A program made the position numbers and the translations under genes. This document shows, piece by piece, positions 22,591 to 34,664 of a DNA stretch of 64,000 nucleotides. Positions within the stretch are counted from its first letter, which is position 1; each line of letters begins with the position of its first letter. The notes below the pieces were generated by a model that had not been told where the DNA came from, searched no databases, and saw only the letters and a program-made list of their open reading frames with translations. Location: NCBI RefSeq assembly GCF_963678635.1, contig NC_087062.1, positions 16,543,789-16,607,788 of the forward strand, in the 5' to 3' direction. This DNA is from Symsagittifera roscoffensis (lineage: Eukaryota > Xenacoelomorpha > Acoela > Convolutidae).

Positions 22591-24129
22591 TAGTGTTTTT
22601 ATGACGCTCCTGGGTGTTTTTACGACATCAAGAATACGAGATTAATTCCACTTGACACAGCTATGGGCTACATGCCCTTTCTAGAGTACCGGTGGTGCTG
22701 TTCAACGGGAACCAATTCACCTTTTGGTTGTACCGCGTTAGCTTTTTAAAAAAACTTGAGAAAATTTCCTGGTGCGCTTTTCGAGTAGTTAACCGAGTAA
22801 GGGGGGTCACTAGAGGGACAAAAAACGAGTAAAAGACAAAATGCCAAACAAAAACAAAGAAAGATTAGAAACAGGAACAAAAAAACCTTAAAACATAAAA
22901 AAGACAGTGGCTTTGACTTCCAGATTAGGTGGATCAAACCTTAATATTAATTAAAATAGTATACCTATACTGTTTTCCAATAAGACCGATTGTCTCGATT
23001 AATTCAGCAACATTTTACAGGTGCCCAAGTATGGGGCGTTGTAGGGTTTTCAGAGGGCTTTTGTGATATCAGCGGACCACTGGGAGACTTGGCTGGAAGA
23101 GGTTCTCGGCGAAATGGGAAAGTGGATGTAGGAAGCTTGACCACTGGGAGACTTGACTGGAACAGGTGACCAGCCCAGGTGGAAGAGGTGACCAACCGGC
23201 AGATGATCAGCCAGCAGTGTGATCAAAGCAGAACAGAGCAAACAGAAGGGGTCGTACAGAGGTTCTGTTTGGTCAAACGGGTATCGTTAAAATCCACTTT
23301 AAATTTTAGGAAATAGGTGTAAAATTGGATAAGCGAAGACCCACCGTTTTGAGGAAACGTTTTTACTTGAGCAGAGCTTGGAAACAGCTTCTACGGTTTT
23401 CTCTCGAGAGGTTTAGCACCAATCGCGTTTATAGTAAATTTCGGCTTAAGTGGGGGGCTAGATAGGGGGGAGGTCGGAAGGGGGCTAGATAGGGGGGAGG
23501 TCGGAAGGGGGCTATATAGGGGGGAGGTCGGAAGGGGGCTGGTTAAGATAGAGGTTGGCGGTTGCAAATTGTAAAAAGGGGGGACACATTTTAGTAAATA
23601 TACAATCGATATCGTCGATTTAGTTAAAATGGTAGACCCAGAGTCTGCAACGATTCATCTTTAGACCCAGAACAAGAGTTGCAACGCGAGGAGATCCAAA
23701 TTTAAGATCGAATTAAGGTAGGTAACCTGGTCGGATCGGGTGGGGGGCTCGGAAATAGACTGTTTTTGGAACCCGAAAAGAGAATACTCCATAAGATCAT
23801 TAGTAGGCGGAGGGAAACGCGTGACAGTCAGGTACCAGACATCTTTTTTTGAAAAGACGACATTGGTCGCCTTTGAATTTTGTGTGTACTCATCTTTCTG
23901 TGTATTATCATTTTTTCCCGATTAAATTTTTTTATGTTTTCGGATCTATTTTTATCGGCTTTTGACGAATAGGTGATCATGAAACACTTGCTAAAAGTCG
24001 TGTTTTGACTTGGATCGTATTAATAAAAGGAAGTAATTTCAGAGGGGCTAGTAGGTAAAATTTTTGGTTAGTAAGATTGGGTTTTGGGGAAATACTTCAA
24101 AACTAGAGCTCAAGTGTTGGTACCAGGGA
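22591..24129 (+). other. Element 1 leader, first part
   Basis: Non-coding sequence after the LTR. A candidate primer-binding stretch resembling TGGCGCTCCTGGGTG (intact in the copy at 48,641) lies about 10 bases past the LTR; here it is mutated to TGACGCTCC. Between 23,070 and 23,180 are degenerate versions of the 69-bp repeat seen at 49,112. A G-rich 27-bp repeat lies at 23,457. Short ORFs here look accidental. Confidence 0.5.
23457..23538 (+). repeat. G-rich tandem repeat, 3 x 27 bp
   Basis: Units of GCTAGATAGGGGGGAGGTCG followed by GAAGGGG repeat at 27-bp spacing (C at 23,458, 23,485 and 23,512; fourth partial at 23,539). Runs of G6, GG and G5 could form a G-quadruplex. The corresponding place in the copy near 49,580 has only one unit, so the expansion is specific to Element 1. 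Confidence 0.85.
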
Positions 24130-25795
24130 TAATGATCTAAGTGTCCCAACGCTAAAGAACAAGAGATCCGGCTGTCCAAACACCGAAGAACAAGAGATCC
24201 GACTGTCCCAAAGAAGAAGAGATCCGACTGTCCCAACACCTGAGCAGGTAGTCTTGGGACAGAACGAAGTGTCCCAACAATTGGACGAAGGTCTTGGGAC
24301 AGTGCGAAGTGTCCTGAAGCTTGCGTGCGAGGTCTTGGGACAGTGTGAAGGATCCCAACACTTGAGCGGGATGTCTTGGGACAGCGCGAAGAGTCCCAAC
24401 ACTTGAACAGGGAGGTCTTGGGACAGTGTTAAGTGTCTCAACACTTGAGCGGGATGTCTTGGGACAGTGCGAAGCGTCCCAACACTTGAACAAGGAGGTC
24501 ATGGGACAGTGTGAAGTGTTGCAACACTTGAGCAGGTAGTCTTGGGACAGCACGAAGTGTCCCAACACTTGGGCGAAGGGTCTTGGGACGGTGCGAGGAG
24601 TCCCAACACTTGAGCAGGAGGTCTTGGGACAGTGTGAAGCATCCCAACACTTGAGCAGGATGTCTTGGGACAGTGCGAAGCGTCCCAACAGATGAACAGG
24701 GAGGTCTTGGGGGCATTGTGAAGTGTCCCAACACTTGAGCAGGTAGTCTTGAGACAGTGTGAAGCATCCCAACAATTGAGCGGAAAGGTCTTGGGACGGT
24801 GCGAAGTGTCCCAACATTTGAGCAGGAGGTCTAGGGACAGTGTGAAGCATCCCAACACTTGAGCGGAAAGGTCTTGGGACGGTGCGAAGCGTCCCAACAC
24901 TTGAACAGGGAGGTCTTGAGACAGTGTGAAGCATCCCAACAATTGAGCGGAAAGGTCTTGGGACGGTGCGAAGTGTCCCAACACTTGAACAGGGAGCTCT
25001 TGGGACAGTGTGAAGTGTCGCAACACTTGAGCAGGTAGTCTTGGGACAGCAGGAAGTGTCCCAACACTTGGACGAAGGGTCATGGGACGGTGCGAGGTGT
25101 CCCAACACTTGAGCAGGAGGTCTTGGGACAGTGTGAAGCATCCCAACACTTCAGCAGGATGTCTTGGGACAGTGCGAAGCGTTCCAACACTTGAACCGGG
25201 AGGTATTGGGGGCAGAGTGAAGTGTCCCAACACTTGAGCAGGTAGTCTTGGGACAGCACGAAGTGTCCCAACACTTGGACGAAGGGTCTTGTGACGGTGC
25301 GAGGTGTTCCAACACTTGAGTGGGGGGTCTTATGACAGTGCGAAGTGTCCCAACACTTGAACAGGTAGTCTTGGGACTGCACGAAGTGTCCCAACACTAG
25401 GACGAGAGGTCCTGGGACAGTGTGAAGTTTCCCAACACTTGAGCAGGGGTCTTGGGAAAGTATGAGGTGTCCCTACACTTGAAAGAAAGGTCTTGGGGCA
25501 GTGTGAAGCGTCCCAACACTAAAACAAAGAGGTCTTGGGACGGTGCGAGGTGTCCCAACACTTGAGTGGGGGGTCTTGGGACAGTTCGAAGTGTCCCAAC
25601 ACTTGAACAGGTAGTCTTGGGACAGCACGAAGTTTCCCAACACTAGGACGAAAGGTCCTGGGACAGTGTGAAGTATCCCAACACTAGAACAAAGAGGTCT
25701 TGGGGCGGTGCGAGGTATCCCAACACCTGAGCGTAGGATCCTATGAGGGTTAGAAGACGTCCTGGGATAGTGTGAAGTGTCCCAACACTTGAGTA
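24130..25795 (+). repeat. Minisatellite of about 41 bp units, each with inverted arms
   Basis: About 40 units built from CCCAACACTTGAGC...GTCTTGGGACAGTG...GAAGTG. The unit length is mostly 41-42 bp. In each unit TTGGGACA is followed after about 8 bases by TGTCCCAA, giving a 6-8 bp stem, so the transcript would be a row of hairpins. Long minus-strand ORFs across it are artefacts of the repeat. The array sits in the leader, upstream of gag. Confidence 0.92.
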
Positions 25796-25972
25796 AAAGC
25801 ACCAGGACCCAATCAGAACGACCAAAGACAGCTAAAAGTCCACACTATGGAGATTACGAACTCGAATGGTTTTTTTTCTTACAAGAATTAGGAATATTTT
25901 CAATTTTTAAATTTTAGAATAGGAACTTGTACAAAATAAAATTGTAAAAAAGGAAAATTGTAAATAAAAAAA

Positions 25973-26970
25973 ATGAAGAAAAGCAGAGTATCACTAACTG
26001 AAAGAAAAGGAACAAGACCTAAGCAGAGCCATACCTCAATGCAAAAGAAACCGACACAAACAAATCCGAGAATAATGAGAAAGAATATTTCAGTGAATAT
26101 GGTCAGCACAAGAAGCGTTAAGGAGCAGAAGGCGAAAGAGAAGACATAGGAAGAACAAAGCGTACTAGCAAAAAAGACAGATCTAGAGACACCAGATCAG
26201 AGCATAGACGCGATAGAACGCAAGACAACGGAATCAACTCTGATGCCAAACACAGTGGAACAAGTAAAGAAAACCATAGAGTTCTCACCAATACGCAATC
26301 AAGAAGAGGTAACCATTACACCAGACACGATAAAAGACGACTCACAAACGAAGAAAACGTCGTTCACTGATGTTCGGAATGCTGCGATGGTCGGATTGCT
26401 GCGATGGTTGGAATGCTGCGATGGTCGGAATGAAACCAAGAGTTGAAGAGGCAAAAACTGCAAACGAGAAGAGCAAAACTTTTGGGACGGTTTCTACGAT
26501 AACGACGGATACCAGTAAGAAAAATGGGAGAAAGCCTCGCAAGTAGCAGCAGTTAGCCCAGACGAACGAACCACGGAAACAAGATAAACCGCGGTGGAGC
26601 TGGGGGACTTGATGACAAAGTTGAATGAGATAGACAAAAATTTGAAGTGCAGTGAAGAGGACCGCCTAGAATTAAGAAATGAAATAAGACACAACAAGAA
26701 CGAGAACCAGGATAACTACTATTGCTTGGCAAGGGCCACGAGGATAAGCTACAACAGATGTCGGCGAGAGCGAGAGAAACATATCAAAAAAGATATGGCC
26801 GAATGAAGAAACGGTACAACACTGTGAATGAAAAGATGTGGAACCTTGAGACTAGAATGGATACAATGAGCAAGGACCAAGCTGAAAGTCCTTGTGCCAT
26901 ACAGTCCAAATTGGATGCTCTCTTGAGAAACTGTATAGCACAGGATAAACTGGCAACAGACAAACCACAT
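25973..26970 (+). pseudogene. Element 1 gag, N-terminal and coiled-coil part
   Basis: The gag start is ATG 25,973, matched by the ATGs at 50,964 and 61,791 in the other copies (shared wording RKNISVNMVSTRS versus RKNFSVSMVNTRS). The frame is open to 26,446 except for TAG at 26,147. A charged, heptad-like helical region follows at 26,594-26,970 in shifted frames, ending TLETRMD-like and SKLDALLRN. Together these form the matrix-like front end of a Gypsy gag. Stops and frameshifts make it inactive. Confidence 0.65.
26377..26432 (+). repeat. Three short repeats inside gag
   Basis: GCTGCGATGG followed by T[C/T]GGA repeats three times within 56 bp (near 26,382, 26,399 and 26,416). The other copies have a single unit here. 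It is a local slippage expansion. Confidence 0.75.
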
Positions 26971-27072
26971 TGAACCAGAGTCGACTTTATAGAATCACAA
27001 CGGAATAAACGAGATTCTACATCGTTACCCCGGAGTGCAGCGAGTATAGGGACAGGCGGGTCCAAGACCATC

Positions 27073-27755
27073 ATGAAGGGTGGAACCTCAAACTCGACAA
27101 ACGTACCAGGGGACTCCGGCACGAACACTAATGTAGCACCTGACGCCATGACATGGGCAAGCACCTGGGAACTGATGAACATGACACTGGAAGTGTTCGC
27201 GACAAGGAACACTGACTCGAGTGAAAGAGGAAGTGGTAAATCCAGGAAGACCTTCAAGAAACCCAAAGAGTTAAAAGATGACTCGGATGGCTGCATTGAC
27301 ACATGGGTAGAAGTCATGAGACTACATTTAGAACAAGATAACTTGAATGACGAAATCCAGGCCTGCACAGCAATACTGAGCAATCTGGAGGGCACAGCGT
27401 TGAAATGCGTAGTAGCAAAGAAAGAAGAGGAACGTGATACGGCAGACAATATCTTCGAAATACTGTTGAACCGATTCGGATCAGGAATGAAGGGACACCA
27501 AGCTATGATGAGATTTGAAAAAAGAAGACAAAGGGACTACGAGTCAATCGATCGGTTTCTGGATGATCTTGAGAGCTTGAGAAGAAGGAGTGATCCTGAA
27601 GAATAAACAAACAGAAGGAATTTTAGCATCGCCTCGAGGTTTATTGACGAGGTAAAAAGTGACGGCTTGAGAACGATGTTGGCGACGTATTATACACTAT
27701 CAAAGGATAATGCACCAACCCCAGAAGAGACAAGTCTAGGGAGTACATATTGATG
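27073..27755 (+). pseudogene. Element 1 gag, capsid-like domain
   Basis: Retrotransposon gag (capsid) domain, forming the particle shell. The segment IDTWVEVMRLHLEQ, the LEGTALKCVVAKKEEE helix, ILLNRFGSG, and the R-rich FEKRRQRDYESIDRFLDDLE end are typical of Ty3/Gypsy capsid. A TAA at 27,604 interrupts the frame, which then continues FSIASRFIDEV... to about 27,752. The same domain reads at 52,067 and 62,885, where the sequence differs by scattered substitutions. Confidence 0.75.
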
Positions 27756-27846
27756 AAACCAAAAAAAGTACCCGTACTCAGAAGGCAGGAATATGCAAGG
27801 GGGAAGCTAACCACAAAGGTCGTCATGGTATAAGCCTAGAGATGAT

Positions 27847-28341
27847 ATGGATAAACGTGGGTCATGCGCAAATTGCGGATCAGCGGATCATCACGTAGCG
27901 GATTGCACGACATACAAACAAGGCATGAAAAGTCTGGGATACGCGCCGGATGAAGAATATATGAGCCAAACGGAGGAACATGAGTTTTATAGTGGCTTAA
28001 TCATCAAGATAGGCGCAAGGTGCTTCTTCTGTAAGCAAGAGGGCCATTTCAGGATGGACTCTCCGTTATTTTGGGAGGCTGTGAATAATCAAAATTATCC
28101 CAAACACAAGGTAGCATTGGATGCGAAACAGAATACGAGGAACAGACAAGCCAAAATTGAATTAAAGAACACGGAGGCAGCGAGTGGGGAATTATCGACA
28201 AAAACGGTGAAAGCTGTAACGCAATTTAAAACTACCATGGAGGCTGAGACTGGAACTTCACTGGAGATAAACCATGAGAAAGCAGCTGCAGAGGCATTCA
28301 ACAAAGTGAAGCAAGACTTGGCGACAAAAGAAATCGAGTAA
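27847..28341 (+). pseudogene. Element 1 gag, zinc-knuckle (nucleocapsid) domain
   Basis: Two CX2CX4HX4C knuckles bind the element RNA. The first, CANCGSADHHVADC, is intact at about 27,868-27,909. The second, CFFCKQEGHFRMDS, has lost its last Cys (Ser here; Cys in both other copies). An Ala/Glu/Lys-rich helical stretch follows to the TAA at 28,339. Confidence 0.85.
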
Positions 28342-28401
28342 CGACTGAAGTAGGAGATAGAGAAGCAGTGACTGAATGAGACATTCTGCAGAACGCTCCC
28401 A

Positions 28402-28916
28402 GTGCCAGAAGCCGCAGAGAGCGCAACACACAGTGGTAATTGCAACACTCTAAAAATGGTGACGGGAAAACCATTTGGCATACCGAAAACTGGAGCGAGA
28501 ATAATGTCAATACTCACAGTGAGTGGTCACGAAGTAACAAGAAACCTGAGTGAACCGAGCAATCAGACGATAATGCACATTGCTGTGTACGCAGATTACT
28601 TGAGTGCAATGAGCCCGCAGACAACTTCTAGAGCCTTGAGGGCACTACTCACAAGAGGTAGCGGCAAATCAGTTCGCATCGACAATAGGTCACGAAAGTC
28701 TATGGTCCACATGAGGTAATGCTATACATCGATGGAATAAACATCTACACGAAGACCATGATAACATGTGATGAAGACCTAGCCCGACAATTCTACGTGG
28801 GTAGAGAAGAACTAAAAGTGAGATCGATTGGACACTGCGCCATGTTGGAAGAAGATGCAATGCAAATCGGGACGGAGGCAGATGTATCAGCACACGTGCT
28901 TGACATAAGTGGCTAG
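28402..28916 (+). pseudogene. Element 1 gag-protease connector
   Basis: Coding-like sequence between nucleocapsid and protease, read in frame 1 to 28,719 and then in frame 3 to an in-frame TAG at 28,914. It corresponds to the C-terminal two-thirds of the open frame 53,012-53,914 in copy 2. No domain was recognised; it may hold an additional structural part of gag. Confidence 0.5.
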
Positions 28917-29288
28917 AAGACTCAATTACGCGGGTTACTTGATACGGGAGCAGTCCTGAGTGTTATACCAATTGAAACTTGGGAGCGAATGGATTTCAAC
29001 AAGAATGATTTTATAGACTCGAGAATACGGCTGTCAGCTGCAAACAAAGGGGCGCTGCTGGTGCTAGGCAGAACACCAATATTAGCCCTAAACCTGGGGG
29101 AACGCAACCTCCTGTGGATGAGCTTTCTCGTGGTAGAAAACCTAGATGAGTCTGACCAATTCATTTTAGGCAGAAACTTCATCAAGAATTTCGATGTAAC
29201 AATTGATCTAAACAATTCGATGTTCAGGATTCGGAACCCGGAAAGAAAGTACGTAATTAAACCGGTAAATTTGATAACGGCGAATTAG
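28917..29288 (+). pseudogene. Element 1 retropepsin-like protease
   Basis: An aspartic protease that matures the polyproteins. LLDTGA is encoded seven codons after the TAG at 28,914 and in the same frame; downstream are the hydrophobic VLGRTPILALN strand and FILGRNFI, the usual C-terminal ILGxDF-type motif. The frame is open to 29,286. Whether the TAG is a mutation or a programmed readthrough stop is discussed in the findings. Confidence 0.75.
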
Positions 29289-29639
29289 AATAAAGCACCA
29301 GTATTCCTGAGTAGGAGGGTAAGGCTGAAAGCAAGCGAAGCGGAAATAGTAGGCTTGCGGATGAAAAAGTAGAATGAACTAAGTGACAGTAAACAAGTAT
29401 GCATTGTCCCAAATCCATATAGTCAAAAAGCTGCTATTTTAGGAAGATCCTTCTCGATAACCAAGAGTTTCTTGTTGAATACTCTTGATATACCTATCAC
29501 AATCCGGATGGGAAGGAAAATGGGATACGCTCTACCTGTGGAAACTTGATATGAAATGACTAAAAATGTTTTAAAAAAATGAAGTTCTTGATTGCCCGAA
29601 TCATAGGGATAAGATTTGTGTCTTGAGAAGATTGAAGAA

Positions 29640-30640
29640 AATAAAATATTCATCAGGTCTTGTGAAATCGCTTAAGCCTGAGACAGACGACGGACTTTCG
29701 AGCTGTTCGATTTTTCCGGAAAGACCAACACTAGAGGAATTAGAAGTGGATAAACCGGTTTTTACTAGAGATAGAGCAATTGAGGGGTAAGGTGATGGAC
29801 GAACAGCTCGAAGCCATCAAGGACGTACTAGATCGGAACGAGGAATTTTTTTCGAAACATAAGGCCGACATTGGATGTTGTAACTTCGTTGAACACGAAA
29901 TAGAGCTTGAGGAGTCGGCGGTACCACACAGGGAGGGGGCGAGGCGTATGACCCCTAACAAATCGGATGCATGTAGAAAAGAGATAGAAAAACTACTATG
30001 ATAGAACCATCCAAATCACCGTGGGCGTGTGGAGTAGTGATGGCTAAGAAGAAAGGCCACCAACTAAGGTTTTTTTGTGACTTTCGATATCTGAACTACA
30101 TCACGGTGAAGGATGCCTAACCCATACCTACGATTGATGGGAGCCTCTCGAAGTTTGGGGATGCAAAATTTTTCAAAACGCTTGATTTAGGATAGACTTT
30201 TTGGCAGGTTCCACTGAGGAAGCTGGACAGGGACAAAACAGGGTTTGCCTGTGAGCTGGGGCTGTTTCAATGGAAAAGGATGCCCTTTGGTCTTTGCCAT
30301 GCCACGGCTACGTTTCAACGACGGATGGCACACGCATTGACAAGTGTAACGAAGAAATATGGCAACCTGGTGTTGTGCTACGTGGACGACACATACTTTA
30401 GAGGACCACATCGAGCGACTAGACGAGGTGTTCGCTTGCATGAAAAGAGCGGGACTAAAATGCAAGCCATCGAAGTGCGAGATACTCAAGGACTCGATTA
30501 AATACGTGGGGAGGATGGTGAAAAAACATGGCATCAGACCAGACCCAGACGCAGTAGTAGCAGTTCTGACCTGGAAATCACCAAAAACAGAGCATCAACT
30601 GATGAGATCCTTGGGTTTTGCGAACTATTACAGGGAATTA
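29640..30640 (+). pseudogene. Element 1 reverse transcriptase
   Basis: Ty3/Gypsy reverse transcriptase. Segments in order: SKSPWACGVVMAKKKG near 30,010, CDFRYLN near 30,075, TLDLG near 30,180 (followed by a stop), GLFQWKRMPFGLCHATATFQ near 30,262 and YVDD at about 30,379-30,390. The thumb/connection part (RPDPDAV, LGFANYYRE) follows in another frame. Stops (for example 30,118 and 30,193) and a deletion just after YVDD disrupt it. Confidence 0.85.
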
Positions 30641-30657
30641 AAGGCTATGCGGACAAA

Positions 30658-31689
30658 GTGTACCCGATGCAACAACTCATGAGGCACAAAGGCAAGAAAT
30701 TCACGTGGAACAACGCAGCAAAAAAGTCATTCCAAAGAAAAAAGAAGGAGTTGTGTAAAGCACCTGTGCTAGGTATGCCAACGGAAAAAGGAATGTACGT
30801 GCTGGATACGGATGCGTCGATGTTAGGGATATCTGGCATACTCTATCAAGAGCAGGAATGGAACGGGAAGTCAACCTTGAGACCGATAACATACGAGAGC
30901 AAAGTCTTGAGTGATACAGAGATGAAGTACGGGGCACCCAAAGCAGAAATGTTTGCCGTGTTCACCTTTGTAGAGAAATGCAGGGCGTACCTAGGTAGCG
31001 AACCATTCAAGTTACGGGTCGACAATAGAGCACTCAGCTGGTTGAAAACGTACTCAATGGATCAGAGCTACATTGGGAGATGGATAGTTCACTTGGATGG
31101 CTACAATATGATCATTGGACACAGAACAAGGGACAAACATCAAAATGCTGATAACTTGAGTAAGAAGACGGAACTAAACGAGAGACAGGAACAAAGGGAG
31201 GCGGATAGGCCAGAAATCAAAGATGGCTACTTTTTTACGGACAAGGAAACGTACGATAGCTTTCCACTCACGATGTGGCTCGACAAGTTGGGTAAACCTA
31301 TAGAGGATCATATCGAGCTACCAAAGGAGCGTCCAGAGAAAACAATTTTGAAGAGAAACCGAGGGATGCCAATGGAAGTAATGCTCAAGTCAAAAATAGT
31401 GAGGGAAACACTAAAGGCAAAAGGCTACGATCTCACTCAAGTAGAGACGGGAAGGGCGGAGATAGGTGAAGACTTGAGGAGATTACTTGAGAATCTAGCA
31501 GACTATAAACCCGTAGTCCGGAACAATGATAAAGACGAACCAGAATTCACAAAAATGATGCAGCGTATGGCGAGGATTCGCTTAAAGAAAAGCAACCTGA
31601 TGACAAAGAAGTCGTGCACTCATTGTTGTGAAAATCCCGGAAGAGATACTAAGGCAGACTATAGTTCGAAAGAAGAAAATGTCATTTAG
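30658..31689 (+). pseudogene. Element 1 RNase H and pol linker
   Basis: The longest intact pol frame of this copy (343 codons). RNase H residues are visible: the Asp of VLDTDAS, the Glu in KYGAPKAE, the Asp of RVDNRAL and the Asp of KHQNADNLS. A charged linker without a recognised domain follows. The start is arbitrary, because upstream sequence is frameshifted and no separate start is expected. Confidence 0.85.
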
Positions 31690-31719
31690 GGAGGAGGCCG
31701 AACACCTTGAGTCTGGGGA

Positions 31720-33881
31720 GTGGCTTACATCAGAGAAGATGCTGAAGAAGAGAAATTGTCCGGGGAGTCCGATGAATGGGATGAAGACTCAGAGAAGAGT
31801 GGCGATGACCAAGATAGTCTTTGCTTGATATTGACAGAAGACAAAATTAGGCACCGCGACAGGAAACTACAAACTGACCCTTCCTCAGGCACGTACAATC
31901 TAGATCAACAGGAGGTGTACGGAGGAGAAGAGCTTGAGAAAATTGCAGTATCAAGGAAACCGTTCAGGGAGCTATCGTGCAATTCAAATGTCAGAACAAA
32001 CCTGGTGCCAGATGATGACAGCATGGTCTTGAGAAGGATAGTTTGCGTCAAGCTAAAAGACGACATCCACAGTCCTGGAGAACTGAGTGGTCAGATGATG
32101 GCATTGAAGGAACACGTCAAAGCGAGATACAGACTATCGGATCTGATACGAACCCAGAAGAATGACAAGATGACAGGCAATCTCTCCAAATGGATCCGGA
32201 CAAAGAGAAAGGGGATCTGGAGGAAGATAGTTACAAGATCTTGAGCCAGTTCTTCAAAGAGAGAAGATATTTACTCTATCACACAGCTGATGGTGTGGTA
32301 GCTTGTAGAAGAAAAGATGAGGAGAAGATAATACACAAGCATAATCTCATCATACTACCGCAGTTATATCAGACAGAAGTGTTATTCAGATCGCACGACC
32401 AACTGGAACATCAGGGGATAGACAAGGTACAACAAAGAATACAACACAGGTGGTTTGATTGGTCAGGGTTAAGAAAGGCTTGCGAGAGATAGGTGAACGC
32501 ATGCCTGGCGTGTTTACAAGTGAAAGACCCAAGAAAAATGAAAGTCCCACTCAAGTCCGTAGAGAGCTCGGAATTTAACGAACTCGTGCAGATAGACCAT
32601 CAGAAGATCTGCATGATTGACTCGGGATATAATCAAATACTAGTCATAATAGACCACTTTACGTAGTTGGAAGTAGCGGTGCCATGTCAAACAGCCTCAG
32701 CGGAGGAGACTTGTGACCATTTGATAACGCATTGCAAATCGCTATATGGTTGTCCGATGACATTCCAATCAGACAACGGGAAAGCCTTCGTGGGGGACCT
32801 AACAAAAAAGTTGACGAGGAGATCGCACATTGCTCAAGCACACTCAACAACTTACCAGCCTCAGACTAACGAATTAGTGAAGAGACAGAACAGAACGCTG
32901 GTGAACATGCTCAGGGTGTATTGCTCGAGATGCATGACAGACTGGCATAAGTATCTGCCGCAAGTGGTAGGGGCGTACAACAGCACGCAACACTCAACAA
33001 TAGGAATCAGCCCTTTCAAGATGTTAACGGGCAGGGAGAGAGCGATGCCCCTAACATTCTTTTATCCAGAATACGAAGGGAAAAAGACGTCGCCTCAGGC
33101 GTATGTGAAAGAAGCAGTCAAGAGATAACAGGAACTAAACGAGCTCTGCAGGAGGAACACGGCGCAAGCACAAATGAGACAGCGGAAGAAGTACGATGAA
33201 AAAATACCTCAGGCGAAACCATATGCAGTGGGACAATATGTCTGGGTGTTCCAAAATATCATACCTCCAAAGGGCGCGAAAAAATTTCTAAAGAAATGGC
33301 GAGGACCGTTCATGATAACGTAGGTACACCAGCAGGGACGGTTCTACCGCTTGAGTACAGGGCGTGCAGCGCACTTTGAAAATCTGAATCCTCATGTCCC
33401 ATCTCCGGAAGACTGGTGTGTATCACAGAATATGGAAGGACTTGAGTACTTACTGGTAGAGCCAGCATGTGAAGTGAACGAAAAAGGCACCAGAGAGAAG
33501 AATGACGGCAACGATGACGTGAGCATGGATGATAATGAGAAAATAGATGCAGATTCAGATGCAGGATCTTTTGCGGATGAAGATTGGAATGATCCAGAGC
33601 AGAACGAGGTGCCAAAGTGGACGGAACCATTCTTGTCGAACACAGCAGGGATAAGAAATGGCAATCGCAAGCGGACAGGCATGAGATACAACAGGTATGG
33701 TGATGACATCTTGATTGAAAAGATACAACCCGAGGAGATGGGTGAGGAATGGGTGAACGTGGGCGAGCTGGTAGCAGATGAAGAATGGCAAATCTTCAAC
33801 GACAGCGCAGGAGGATCATTCGATACCAGAACGAGAGATAGAGCAGGAGCAGAACGAGATAGAGGGAAAACAAAAACTTGA
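31720..33881 (+). pseudogene. Element 1 integrase with GPY/F module
   Basis: Integrase inserts the cDNA. After a linker (31,720-32,244), one frame covers 32,190-33,881 with four stops (TAG 32,490, TAG 32,664, TAA 33,126, TAG 33,330) but no frameshift. The H2C2 zinc domain is at about 32,394-32,520, the catalytic core has VQIDH and QSDNGKAFV, and the GPY/F-type module KKWRGPF is near 33,294. At the usual catalytic Glu position the text reads NELVKRQN, so Glu is replaced by Lys. An acidic C-terminal tail ends with RYNRYGDD-type wording near 33,690. Confidence 0.85.
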
Positions 33882-34664
33882 GGATACTGGAATGGATGCG
33901 TTACCTCAAGAACAAGGGAGAAGAGGCGCAAAGTATCCAGCAGGTCGACGTGTCAGCAGAAATTTATGTGAAAACGAAAAATCGGCTCTTCGGTTGGACA
34001 GCTACCGATCGGCCACTTGAGATACCACCGGATAATTTTGACTCAGCATCGTCGGCGGGGACGTCGATAAATTTTTTTTCCGGGAAGTGGGGGTAAGACT
34101 TACCCACACCAAAAATTTGATGATAAAGAAGCTCAGGGAAGTGAGAGAGACCAACTGGTTGGAATTGGATCAGGAAGAAGCTGAGCCTACCATGGGGAAA
34201 AAATTCAAGACAAAATTCGAAATACCCAATGAATATTCAGAGAACATCCTGATCACGGACAGCGGCTTCATTTTGTCAGATAGGACAAGTGCGATCTGCA
34301 TAACGGCAGACATGAGCTTCAATACGAGACTGGAGGCCGACTTCAAGAGATAATATCAGAATGTGGAGTTTCTATTCAGGCAGAAATCGGCGTTGGTAGG
34401 AATGGCTGCGCTTCCTCCTTCAGTTTCACAAGTTCCGGACAAATACCTGTGCTTTCTGGTAACAAGGGTCAAGAAAGAAACACGATAGACCGGGACTGAT
34501 AGTGAGGCCGAGGGACTTCATGATCGAAAGAGGGATAGTGGAGGTCTCGATGCCGGTCTACGACCCAAATAGGGGCAATTTGAGCCCTTGGGAATTGTAC
34601 GCCATCCTATACGTGGTCTTTGCAGAAACGGAGATAACTGTGTACTGCTTTAGTATCGCCTGAG
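33878..34664 (+). pseudogene. Macro-like domain C-terminal to integrase
   Basis: Macro domains bind or hydrolyse ADP-ribose. Three reading-frame pieces fit a compact macro fold in order: ITADMSFN..LEADFKR before the TAA at 34,351, then YQNVEFLFRQK...CFLVTR, then after a frameshift near 34,485 IVEVSMP..DPNRGNLSPWELYAILYVVF and a final ITVYCF strand. This order (oxyanion-like Ala/Asp region, a YLxT strand, MP-x-DP loop, closing VY strand) resembles the OARD1/TARG1-type macro domain by my reading. The usual GCGLD loop is replaced by DPNRGNL. It is broken by one stop and two frameshifts. Certainty is moderate because no search was run. Confidence 0.5.

Noticed and set aside
24152-25233. Minus-strand ORFs of up to 329 codons (repeated CWDTSHCPKT-like text)
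   Set aside because: They come from the 41-bp repeat, which is open in several frames; no start context, domain or non-repeat sequence.
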